In this document: positions 46,336-56,833 of the stretch, piece after piece
How the letters are laid out: each line of letters begins with the position of its first letter
Position numbering within the stretch: position 1 is the stretch's first letter
NCBI GenBank assembly: GCA_011800155.1
Contig: CM022370.1
Coordinates: 2,666,001 to 2,730,000 of the forward strand
DNA from: Flammulina velutipes
Lineage: Eukaryota; Basidiomycota; Agaricomycetes; Agaricales; Physalacriaceae
DNA: 64,000 nucleotides
Direction of reading: 5' to 3'
Program-made: the position numbers and the translations under genes
The notes under the pieces: model-generated
What the model saw: the letters and a program-made list of their open reading frames with translations, nothing else
What the model was told of the DNA's origin: nothing
The model's database searches: none

Positions 46336-49300
46336 TAGTGAATAGCGCGGGTCGGGTCCGGGTCAGAATGTCCTGAAATATCCCGAAACGGACAAACCCG
46401 AACCCGTAACAGTACGGGTCGGGTTTAGGACGGGTCGGGATATTTACGGGTCGGGCATGTCGGGTACCCGTGTTCAGAACACAGAAATAGAGTATTTATC
46501 GAGGTACTCTAAATGTAAATACGAATATCTACTTTTACTTTAAGGACAACGTACAGAAATGAAAATAAAAAAATGAGCTGAATTATAGGTAGATAGCGTC
46601 GTCGACTAAGGTGTCGTCAACGTCGTCGTCGTCACCCTTCTGCTTCTCTGACTTTTCCTTCGCTGCCTTCCTTGTGCTCCCTTCGATACGCTGCGCCATC
46701 TCACCATCGTCAAGCATTCCGTTACGGCTCCAGTCGCCGAAACACATGAGGGCACGGACTGTAGCATTACGCAGGCGATTGCGTAAGTGGGACAGTAGGA
46801 TTCGGCCACGGCTGAATGTGCGCTCAACAGCGACTGATGTAGCTACAAGAGGTGTACTGTATGAGTAAACGAAAAGAACTATGCAAGGACGACATACCAG
46901 GAATCGAATGGAAATCAATGGCCATCTGCGCGAGTGATGGATATGTCGAGCGATTGCCCAACCACCATGCGAGTGGGTCCTCCGTAGTGACGCGACTATC
47001 AGCGAGATAACGGTCGAGCTCGTCGGCATCCGATGTGGCGACACGTATGCCCTCCTTCATGAGTTTAGTAAACTCGTTGACCTAGGCAGTGTAGGGTTAG
47101 TAAATCTGCACGAATGTAAGTAATACGACGTACAGGTTTGTTCTTGTCTGTCTCCTCCTCAATGCTTGCACTATCCAGCGCCGTCACCATACTGTCTCGG
47201 TACCGACTCTCCCAAACCTCTCGCGTCACTGCAAGTGCCGTGTCGATCCAGTCACGCGGCCAGTCCTGCTTGCGAAAATAATCGAGTTTGTGTGACGGAT
47301 GAAGAACTAGTTGAGCGGCTATGAGTAGGCAAGCAAGAAACCAAACAAGGACACGTACTCATACTGATACGATAAACGTCAGATCCATCCGACAAACTAT
47401 AATATTTGTTCAGGACACGCTTTCCAATGGTGAGTGCGGCACGGATAGGAGCGGCGTATCGTTGGTTTGATATCGATGCATTGGTGAGGCGTTCGTCAAT
47501 GGCGTCCATGGCGGGGATGACAGAGGAGACACTTGGACAGTCCGTTGAGAAATAGAGCGTGGCGTCCTTCAAGACCTGCATGATTTGACATAGTTGGCGG
47601 TTGGTTAGACGATGATGTGGCAGTTGGTAGGCCAGCGATGGCAAGAGCGACGGCGATAGAGATGCATTGACAGGGATACGAAAGTGGGGGGAAAGGAAGA
47701 AAGGAATGAGTGAGCAATTGAATGCATGGGAAAAAGAACCACGAACCGTAAGCACGCTGACCAGTTGGGTCAACATCTCCCACTCGGTTAGATCAAGTTC
47801 GTAATCACGAAGCCCATTCTCACGCTCCGCCGTGAATTCATTAATATACTCTTTCATCTCAAGGAATACCTTTAACATATCATGGGTTGAATTCCACCGC
47901 GTCGAGACGTCGCGCGGTAGCATGCGCTCGCCAATACCATGTTTATCTAGCAGTTTGAACCAGCTAACCATCAGCAACGTGGGTGAGTTTATAATTTTGA
48001 AGGAGATCTTGCGGGCCTGGCAACGCACATTCAATGCCTGGAGCGTCTATTAGGTAAATGAATGGACTCACTTTGAGTAACGCGGTTCGAACGGGCATGA
48101 CATTGTCTGCCCACTCTGTCCTCGCCTGTTCTGTCATCGCATCGACAAGATCGGGCAGGTCGTCGTACTCGTCGTCGTCCTGCACGCCGTTTTCGCCTAC
48201 GTCAAGAAGCCTTGCCTCGAGCTCATCATATTCGATGTCCTCCGCCAACTTGAGTAGCTCCTTTTCGCCCTCCGTCAAGAGCTTGTCGACAGCCATGCCA
48301 TCGCGAACTCGTTTTGGCGGATCGAATTGACGGAGTGTTCCAACGGCAGTGAGGTTCAGCGTGTGGGCGAAGCATCGCACTTGGCTGCGCTGTCCACGGT
48401 ACGTGGGATTCAAGACCTGAAGATGGACATGGAACGTATCATTGCTCGACGCATTGTCTGCAGTGACCGTGCCAACCTATAGGCTTCGTCAGTATCTCAA
48501 TCATCTTCTATCTATTGCATGCTTACCTTATCGCGAATGCCATAGTCTTCCGTAACGTCGTCGAACGCCTTCGCCATATTTTCGCCAGTGTGAGACTGCA
48601 GGTCAATTAATATGGTACGCCTCTTCAATATTCATGCTTACCATTGGCAACTCAACAAAATCGAGCAGCGCCGTTACGAGTTCTCCATTCCGAAGAAAGG
48701 TCACCACAATACTCATCCATGGACGATGATTTGGCGCTGTCCAACAATCGATCGCAAACGCTAGGAAGCCATCCGTACTCTGGAATACCATGTAAGTTAT
48801 AGTTAACATTGTATATGATGTGTCTCACCTGTAACTCCAGCGCAAACTTTTCCTTGGCAGCGCCGAACAGTAGCTTCACATCCGATGCAACAGTGGTGGG
48901 GTGGGGGATATAGTACTCGTTACGGCCAGTGCGGAGTAGCCAACGGAGGCCACGATCCTTCGCAATATTGAAGGGACGCATGCTCTCCGCTGCCCAGCGT
49001 GCAAACGTTACCCTTTGAAAAGGTTAGGGAGTACAGTTCACCAAGGATGTTTGGTACTCACCTAATCTCAGCCGACGTCGGTGCTGCCGTACTGAACGAC
49101 TCAACGGCCCCTTTGATACGTCGCAGGAGGTAAGTGATCTTACCGTCTTTCATTACTTTGTGCTTCTTGACGATCTCTCTAGCTTTGTCAAGATTCTTTG
49201 TGGCAAATGCGGCGTCATGAATGGTCTGGCCCAACAAGAAACAATGTGGCGGCTTAACGCGCCTGTCGATCCACTATCAGATGTCGTTCCACGCCGTTTC

Positions 49301-50118
49301 GTCCCACCGCACTTGATGCAAGTGAAGACGTGGTAGACGGTATCTTTGGCCACATCGACTTCAATCTGTGGGCGGTTCTCGAAGAAGGCGTAATAGGGTG
49401 AGCGCCAGCTCCGAATAGCTTTTGCTGGAGCAAGATGGTAAGTAATGTGTAGTGATACGAAAGGATAGACGTACTGAGCTGTTTTTCTAGCTTATCCATG
49501 TCCTCATCGGCATCTGTATTGGTGTCGACATCGATAATAGATGTCGCGGTCGAGGATGGGGGACGACTAGACGCTGGGATAGAGTGTTGGCTGTCCATAA
49601 CGACATCCTCGTCATTATCTGTGACATGTGAGTATGTCTTCGGCGGAGATATTCATGAACTTACCATCTGAATCTTCGACGACAGTTTTTTTTCTGGGCC
49701 TCTTTGGAATGATGGTCCTAGCGGCCTTCTTCACGTTGTTAACGGCTTTACGGGCAGTGTTGGAGACGCGAGATGATAGCGACGCCTTGGAGGATGCATC
49801 AGAAACCTTGCGCTTGCGGGTCGAGGACGACGCCATGACTTTTTTTTAGTGTGGTGGTCCGCCTTCGCTGATTGTATTTCTGGCGCCACCTTCCAAGCCA
49901 CCGTCAATGAACTGTACAGTTATTACTCATAAATGCCTATTATATTCTGCTTCCATGGAGGCTTTTTCACACTGTGGCGCGTAGGATAGCTGCAACCGTA
50001 GATATAAGTACGGGTCGGCCGGGTAAACCCGAATCGGCCATCGAGTAAAATGACCCGTGCCCGGCAGTGACCCGAACCCGCAACCCGGCAAAACCCGGCC
50101 GACCCGCGCTATTCACTA
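46336..50118 (-). mobile_element. hAT DNA transposon copy A, full length (3,783 bp)
   Basis: Ends TAGTGAATAGCGCGGGTCGG and its inverse. Perfect 8-bp duplication ACTTTTTA at 46,328-46,335 and 50,119-50,126. Subterminal regions at both ends are dense in GGGTCGGG/CCCGACCC-like motifs, the expected transposase binding sites. Same length as copy B, from which it differs by only a few bases and two compensating 1-bp indels. Confidence 0.95.
46583..49836 (-). pseudogene. hAT transposase, copy A (1-bp frameshift in BED-finger exon)
   Basis: A many-exon gene starts MASSSTRKRKVSDASSKASL. Domains in order are: basic N-terminus; BED-type zinc finger (YHVFTCIKCGGTKRRGTTSD ... LSRHIVSC); RNase H-like catalytic core, with LAFAIDCWTAPNHRPW, VGTVTADNASSNDTFHVH and CFAHTLNLTAVGTLRQF; LPRDVSTRWNSTHDMLKVFL; and the hAT dimerisation domain ATSVAVERTFSRGRILLSHL to CFGDWSRNGML. 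It ends KGDDDDVDDTLVDDAIYL. Compared with copies B and C, one C is missing near 49,231 (three instead of four Cs), so the frame after SRHIVSCW is lost. The later exon at 48,981-48,830 is intact. Cuts and pastes its element in the nucleus when functional. Confidence 0.88.
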
Positions 50119-50154
50119 ACTTTTTAAGAGCAGACTTTGGTTGTTTGCAAGATA

Positions 50155-50215
50155 CCAAAGCACACATACCATCAACTTCCCCTCTCTGGGTCGTCCCAAT
50201 GTGTTCTATTATCAT
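50155..50215. repeat. Fragment of the 33-34.9 kb palindrome
   Basis: ACCAAAGCACACATACCATC and what follows match 33,675-33,735 closely, apart from a few missing bases. It directly follows repeat R1. Confidence 0.65.
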
Positions 50216-51689
50216 TTTCGCAGACCAACTTATCTTGTACGGAGTTCATCAAAGTAGATTCTGCTTAACTGCTAAGTTGACAGGGCTCCGACTCTGTACT
50301 AACCAGCTTCACTCAGGATATTTGTATCTGCAAACATTATGACGACAATTATGCCACAAATCTGAGGAAGAAAGGAGGTCATCTAGATTGTACCAAAAAT
50401 TGCTCTGAATTCGTTAAAGTAAGTGCACTATAAACTTCTATGTATTCACCTCTTGTTGTTTGATTTCAAATTGCACTGCAATACTTGTAGGGAGCCCTAT
50501 CTTGCTCATAAGCCTTGGTCGGGTCCCAGCAACAAGTAATGATACTCTCACTCCCAAATCTCATGTACTCATTATTTTTCAGCCAGCCAGACCTAGCCTT
50601 CCTGCTGTCCTTCACGTACCTCAGCATGCATTGTCTCAAAGAGAGCCCTGTATATCAGCTCCTACTCATGTATGAACCGGCCCAAACCAAGCTACTTCAC
50701 GCAATCCTACAATATCAACCAACACTCATTGTGTTGAACACTGACAACAGTCAAGCACACGGTAGCTCCTATATTCCTTTCTCATGTCACTCTATATTGA
50801 TAATAATACCAGTACATGCTAGGCCAGCTAGAGAAACATCAACTGCTTCAAATCCTCGTACTTTTGCTCACACCAAGCTGGCAAGTTCATTGGACCTTAC
50901 ATTGTTGTGTGCTCTTCCCTTGTCATCTGCTTTTTCACGATCATCTTCTTCTCAAAACACATTGTCATTCAGCAATCAGAGATCCAGTGCACCACATACA
51001 TCTTGTGACCCTTATCCATCTCGCTCTAGTCCCTTTGTTCCTGGAAAGACAACAACAGTTACCATCAAGACAATAACTAAGCAAGAACTTGTTTATTTCA
51101 CCTTTGTATTCATTCCAAGTCCTGTACATTGGATTTAGCTTCTGTACAAAAACTCTCTGCAAACTAGATGTATGAACCATCTTATGGGATATCTCAGCTT
51201 GGTACTTAGACTGAGGCTCGGCTAAGTCCAATGTTCGCATGTATATCATAAGTATCTACAAGTTCGACAAAGATGAAGTCCAAAGACAAGTTCGATCAAG
51301 ACCCCAGCAAAGAAAATCAAGACAAAAGCAAGACTACAAGTAGAGAAAGCTAGGTTTTGACCTCTTTCACTTGTGGACCCCTTCTTCTAATGACGACAAC
51401 TTGGTCCAGCACCGGAATTTTCCGTTGACAATCCGTAATAGCTAAGGACAGTGGGATCTCCCCACTGCCTAAGCAAGCCGTTTACTGCGTCTGTAAGTCT
51501 GCTGTTCTGCTTGACTAACATGTTGACATTGTTTCATAGGCCTTGGATTGTCTCCAACCAGGCTTGAGGTCGGTGTTTGACCAAACTCTGGAGCCTCAAT
51601 ACAATACTGACAGTGATTTATTTGTTCACTCTTCCTTCCATGAAAATGTCCTGCTCACAGACAATGCTTCAAGTTGATGGTTATATGAA
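50216..51689. other. Unassigned transposon-region sequence
   Basis: Holds a 207-codon plus-strand frame (50,515..51,138), Ser/Thr/Pro/Leu-rich and without motifs. It could be remnant non-coding sequence. Nothing is supported. Confidence 0.35.
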
Positions 51690-51931
51690 TGTAGTGGAAG
51701 AGTGTCGTGTAAACGACAACCAACACTAAACGGGCAAGACAGACAGGACAAAAGAATCTTCATTGCGTGCAATACGGAGTCAGCTAGTAATACAAGAAAG
51801 AGATAAGTTATGTACCTTCGTTACGTGCAATACAGAGTAAAGAGCGACGAAGGAGAATTGATCGTAAATAATGGTTCAGTGACAGTGTGGGAAAGTGTGT
51901 GTATGTAGTAAACTGGGGGACCAGGCTTACA
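51690..51931 (-). repeat. 3' LTR of a chromovirus (Ty3/gypsy), 242 bp, with polypurine tract
   Basis: On the minus strand the unit begins TGTAAGCCTGG and ends CACTACA, following a polypurine tract GAGGGGGGAGGGG (51,944-51,932). It lies just downstream of the chromodomain end of the polyprotein, where the 3' LTR should be. Only one LTR is in the window, so the borders are inferred from the TG..CA ends and the purine tract. Confidence 0.6.
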
Positions 51932-52649
51932 CCCCTCCCCCCTCTGAAACATTCTGTTAAAAAAATAAAAAGTACGTGCAGAAAAAATAAAGTGATTCCG
52001 ATGAGAATTGAACTCTTGAGCCCAGTAGTGATTTGATTATGTAATCGTCTCCTGGCGCGATCCAGGGCGCCCGCGCCATGACGTCATGTGACGCGTGACG
52101 TGACGTGACAAAAAGGCTCCGGTCCAAAGTCCAAATCCATTGCGTCATGGCGCGATCCAGGGGAAAGGTGCCATGACATCACTGTTGTTGGCCAGTGTGC
52201 AGATCCGGGTTCCCAGGAGTCGTGTTCAACTCTGTATCTAGCCCAGCGTACAAGATAGCGCATTCCACAGCTCGCGTGCTTTGAGTCTATGATTTTCTCG
52301 ACCGACCACTCCTCAATCCTGTCTTCAGTGACGACAGGACCAGGCTTGGGTAGTTCTCGTTTGGGAAACAGTGCAGGATCATTTGGGTGGTATGGTTTAA
52401 GGAGGGAAGCGTGCGACGATGGCCAGGGAGTTGGAGGGTGTATTCAGATTTTTCTAGGAAGGCTTTGACGACGGTGTAGGGGCCGTCATTCCAGGGCATG
52501 AACTTGGCAGTGCATTTCTTTCCTGCTCGCTTATATTCGTTTCGGCGGTTCTTGGTGGATAGCATGACCTGATCTCCTACAGCATAGGCGATCTCTGGAG
52601 CGCGATATTTGTTTGCGTGGAAGGCCTGGTGGATTTTGGCAGCGAGCAG

Positions 52650-53251
52650 TAGGGTTTAAAGGTCAGGTTAAGTCAGGTTAATGACCCACTTTTTCGATTA
52701 ACCTGACCTTAACCAGTCATTCAATATCATGAAAGTTGATTAACCATTAACTGTGACCAGTCAATAAGTGTAACCAGTTACTCAAGACTCAGTTATAACT
52801 GACTATAACCAGTTAAAACTTAATGCAGTTATAACCAGTTATTAACAGGTTGTGACTGGTTAATTTGCTATTAACCCTATAATCTAGAGATAAATCAAGG
52901 TTAATAAATCTATTGATTTATCTTTTTCATATGTAGGTCTATATTTTCTAGTCTTTCTCTTCATAATACTAGTATATTAGATTTTATTAATGATATATAT
53001 ACTGTATATGTAAGAAACCTTTGTGTTATAGCTCTTTTTCTCTTCATATATTGAGAGTATCAAGAGTATTGGTTATAACTAGTCAAGACCAGTCATTGAC
53101 AGTCACATTAAAGTTCTCCAAATGGTTTAACCATTAACCTTAACCAGTCATTCACAGTGACCAGTCGCTCAGGGTCCGGTTAATGTTTCCAGTCAGGTCA
53201 GGTTAAGTCGCTTTAAAATGACCAGTTAAGTGACTTAACCTTTTAACCCTA
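52650..53251. mobile_element. hAT-type MITE 2 (TAGGGTTTAAAGG ends), 602 bp
   Basis: Ends TAGGGTTTAAAGGTCAGG and, inverted, TAGGGTTAAAAGGTTAAG. A perfect 8-bp duplication GCGAGCAG lies at 52,642-52,649 and 53,252-53,259. The inside carries many TAACCAGTCA/AACTGGT motifs and no gene. Inserted in the gypsy integrase. Confidence 0.9.
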
Positions 53252-53568
53252 GCGAGCAGATTATCTTGGGCATCCTGGACGTCAGTGGTGATACACGCAA
53301 TAATGGATTGAGCGGTGGACTCTTCCGGAGTGGCATTGGCAGGTAAGGGAGCAAGTGGGGGAATAATACGAGGTGAGCGACCAGTTTTCAGTTGGAATCC
53401 CGAGTATCCAGTTGATGCGTTGATAGTGTTCATGATGGCAAAACGAGTGCGAGGTAGAGCAGCGAGCCATCCCTTCTGTTGTCTACCGATATAATATTGA
53501 AGAGCTTGATTGACTGTTTTGTTGGTGCGCTCGCTTCCGCCGTCAGTCTCGGGATGGTATGCAGTGGA

Positions 53569-54259
53569 TAGGCCTTTAAGGTCCGGTCTTTTTCATTTTT
53601 TTTTCAAGGACCGCCAACCGGGGCAGTCCTTTGTTTTCTTCTTTTTGGAAGGACCATCAACCGGGACCGGTCTTTTAATTAGACCGTCGCGACTGCAGTC
53701 CGGTCTTTCCAGTCCGACCAGTTGAACCGGGGGCTGGTCCGGACTGCAGTCCAACTGGTCCAACTGTTGCATAGCACGTCCTAAGGTCGAGTCGCGTGCA
53801 CAAAAATGTGCATCTAGTAAGGATTGAACTCAAGACCTCACCTAATATAGGTGAAATTAAGATATTCTAACTACTAGACCACAGTGTCTTGTAATATATA
53901 GGAACTTTATGCAATATACTATGTCATCGTCAAAATTTCAACTCACTATTATGTATTTAAGTGTTCGTTTAGGAGGGTAAACATTGTAATTATTCAATTT
54001 AACTTGATATATGAGCTAAAATATATGTTTTTGTAATCTAAACTAGCTAAAATATGTCCGAACACCCTTTGATAGTCCGTTTTACTATGGACCGGTCCAT
54101 GACTGGTTGCACCAGTCTTTTGGCAGTCCTAAATATTCTCATCCAACCCCAGGACTGCCAACTGGGACCAGTCTTTTTTTCTTGGCAGTCTTTTTGCGGT
54201 CTGGTCTGGTCCAGTTGGCAGTCGTTTGGCAGTCCATAGGACCAGACCTTAAAGGCCTA
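53569..54259. mobile_element. hAT-type MITE 3 (TAGGCCTTTAAGG ends), 691 bp
   Basis: Ends TAGGCCTTTAAGGTCCGG and, inverted, TAGGCCTTTAAGGTCTGG. 8-bp duplication GCAGTGGA (53,561-53,568) and GCAGTGAA (54,260-54,267), one mismatch. Subterminal GGTCCGGT/GGACCGGT motifs resemble MITE 1. A tRNA-like segment with B-box lies inside on the minus strand (53,885-53,815). Inserted in the integrase between KMFTA and YHPETDG. Confidence 0.88.
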
Positions 54260-54305
54260 GCAGTGAACATCTTCAGCTTGACGCCAGTGAGCTTGTGAAG
54301 CGCGG

Positions 54306-56001
54306 TGATACACCTTGTAATATTTGGATGGACAAAGCCCCCACATTTTGTGATTTGGTACAAGGCCAACAAGGCAGAATGGACATAGGAAGAAGGCACT
54401 ATGGGTGGAATATACCACTCCACACCAGGCTAGCAGTACGGAGAAGGTCCTTGTTACTGGGACTCATCCTTGGAACCTTGAAGTCATACCCTGGTTCGTA
54501 CAGGCAATCGACCCGGCTCTCGAAGCGGGAGGAACCTAAAAACTACAATACAAGTAACTCGACTTAGGCCGATCAATAAAACCAGTACTCAGTCTTGCAC
54601 CCGCCATCGTGTCGGGTACTTAGAAATAAGGATCCCACTCTTCCAAGTACAGTTCACGAACCACCCGCCACACTTGGACGGACTTAGCTACCAAAACACA
54701 GAGGACGGAGATCGACCATCGAATCCATCAAAGGCATGTCGCGTCATGAGTCATGATCTCAGGGGAAGTAAACCTTATTCCTGAATCACGCTCTGACTCC
54801 CTGGATCTCATCAATATAATCCAGATCGGGCAGATCTCCCAGATCTAGCACAGAAACCCAAGTCCCTCTGTCGGATAGCATTCGGGCTCTGCATAGGAAG
54901 CACCAGAGGCACTGTAGGACCCACCTAGGAGTTGAGCCGCCAATACGACAGGCCCGATTCCTGGGCGGGGCATTATTGGAAATAAGGCCTCTCTATCGAG
55001 AGAGGAAAAACACAAGGCAACAGGGACCATGCGGGTGCTAATTGAAGGCCCGCGCGGATCACCTAAGAATGAAGAGATACACATGGAACAAGCATGCCAG
55101 CTGACCTTGGATCACTCAGGAGCTGTGTGCCCGCGCGGTACGCCACTCCTCATTGGGTGCATCCAGGACAAATACCTGGCTAAGAATGATGAAGGTCATA
55201 GGGCCCAGGGCACAACGAGGTTCACGGGGCCCGCCAACGTGGTGGTCGCTCCTGTGGCGGGTAAAATACAGTAAACCAGCTTTAGTCACGCTCTTTAGAA
55301 ATACCTATATAATACACTCGTTAGCATACTGTAAAATAGCTTAGACCCCCAGTAGACGCAGCCCACAAAGCAGTATTTACCGTCGGTTAGCTTGATAGGA
55401 TTGAATAGAAGTTCTGTCACATAGGTGACTTTGAATCTGAAAGCAAAAGGAACTTAGAGCCATTGGAGCTACTTTGAGTAATTGAAGTTTAGCCATTGCC
55501 TGTGCCATCGACGTTCCTGGCGCTGTCTCAGAACAGTCATCTAACTACTTGAAAGAATCTGATTGGAAGACCCAGTCCCCATTGAGTGTGGTTTAGACTG
55601 CAGCTAAGCTATCGTTTTGAGCCGCGGACAGAGTCCATTGAGTCTTAGAGCACTAGATAGATACCAGGGTATCTGGACGCAGACCTCTTAGCGTGGTTGA
55701 AGATTGACGGACCGGTTGGAGCTTTATTAAGTCTGCCTCACGCATCCCAATCGGCCTATGACTCTTGTTGGCCTCTAGTTTTCAACTAAAGATCAGATCC
55801 CTGTTACCCCTCGAACTTGTTATACATTTTGAACCATTGCAATCGAACCCCCATACCTTTCCGAAACCCCAAAGACCAGTTCATCGAACTCTAAACGATT
55901 AAAAGCAGACCCGCTATCGAAGCGGACTTGCATTTCCACGCCTACTAGTTAGTGTGTGTGTGTGTGTGTGATTTGGTGGGGTTCTTTTGCACTGCTCATC
56001 A
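54306..56001. mobile_element. Insertion unit X, left copy (1,696 bp, LTR-like)
   Basis: On the plus strand it starts TGATACACC and ends GCTCATCA, i.e. TG..CA ends as in LTRs. Its left flank is GCGG, which matches the 4-bp duplication expected from the integrase sequence (see findings). It holds a TG dinucleotide run (55,952-55,971) and only short frames. About 925 bp of it recur inverted at 61,556-62,479. It may be a long solo LTR; no internal coding region is seen. Confidence 0.6.
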
Positions 56002-56833
56002 CCGCGTACACCCCGATGACATCCATCTCACTGCCATACGCACACCTTAGGGACTCTACGAATGGGTCGTCATGCCACAGGGTGGATGTAATGCCCCCGC
56101 CACCCACCAACGCCGTATGACAGATGCCCTTCAACACCTTATCGGGGAAATCTGTCATGTCTATCTAGACGATATCATCATCTGGTCTGACTCGCTCGAA
56201 GAACACACTCGCAATGTTGAGCTTGTCCTAGATGCCCTCCGTGAAGCTGGCCTCATTTGTAATCCAACTAAATCTGACCTCTTCCTCACTCACGTAGAGT
56301 TCCTCGGACACATCATCTCTCGGGAAGGCATTGCTGCCGATCCCCGCAAGGTGGACCGTATTATGTCCTGGCCTACTCCGAAGACAGCCACAGATGTCCG
56401 TTCCTTTCTTGGATTAGTCCGATACATCACTGTTTTCCTCCCAGCGCTAGCTGAACACACTGCCATTTTGACGCCGTTAACAGCCAAGGAGTATAACCAA
56501 GCACTCCCAACCTGGACGCCAGCTCGTATCACATTTGACGCCATCAAAAAGCTAGTCCTCAGTCGAGAATGCCTCACGGTAATTGACTACGAGGATACCA
56601 TCAAACAGATCTTTGTTACCACTGATGCCAGTGACCGCCGTACCGAAGCTGTCCTCAGCTTTGAAGAGACTTGGGAAACTGCCCGTCCCGTCGCCTACGA
56701 GTCTTATCAGCTCAACTGCGCGGAACAAAACTACCCCACGCACGAGAAAGAAGTTCTCGCCATTGTCAAAGCACTCAAGAAGTGGCGTAGCTCTCTTCTC
56801 AATGTCTCCTTCCAGGTTATGACCGATCACCGC
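56002..56833 (+). pseudogene. Gypsy reverse transcriptase and RNase H, first part
   Basis: RT starts in the middle: VHPDDIHLTAIRTPLGLYEW, VMPQGGCNAPATHQRRMTDA, and the catalytic YLDD box in ICHVYLDDIIIWSD, then FLGHIISREGIAADPRKVDR. RNase H begins VTTDASDRRTEAVLSFEETW and is cut at FQVMTDHR by hAT copy B. The N-terminal half of RT is missing at the X border. This block is opposite in strand to the integrase C-terminus at 52-54 kb. Confidence 0.85.

Larger units (their letters stand above)
52084..54305 (-). pseudogene. Gypsy chromovirus integrase C-terminus and chromodomain (interrupted by two MITEs)
   Basis: Read on the minus strand: ALHKLTGVKLKMFTA (54,300), MITE 3, AYHPETDGGSERTNKTVNQA (53,560), FAIMNTINASTGYSGFQLKT (53,430), MITE 2, then KFMPWNDGPYTVVKAFLEKS (52,500) and finally WSVEKIIDSKHASCGMRYLV then RWARYRVEHDSWEP (52,310-52,200), a chromodomain. 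Near 52,400 a small deletion shifts the frame. The chromodomain places the element among chromoviruses, which use it to target heterochromatin. The N-terminal part of integrase and the RT are found inverted at 56,002-61,555. Confidence 0.82.

Noticed and set aside
50515..51138. 207-codon plus-strand frame
   Set aside because: Low-complexity, no motif, no splice structure and located in transposon debris.
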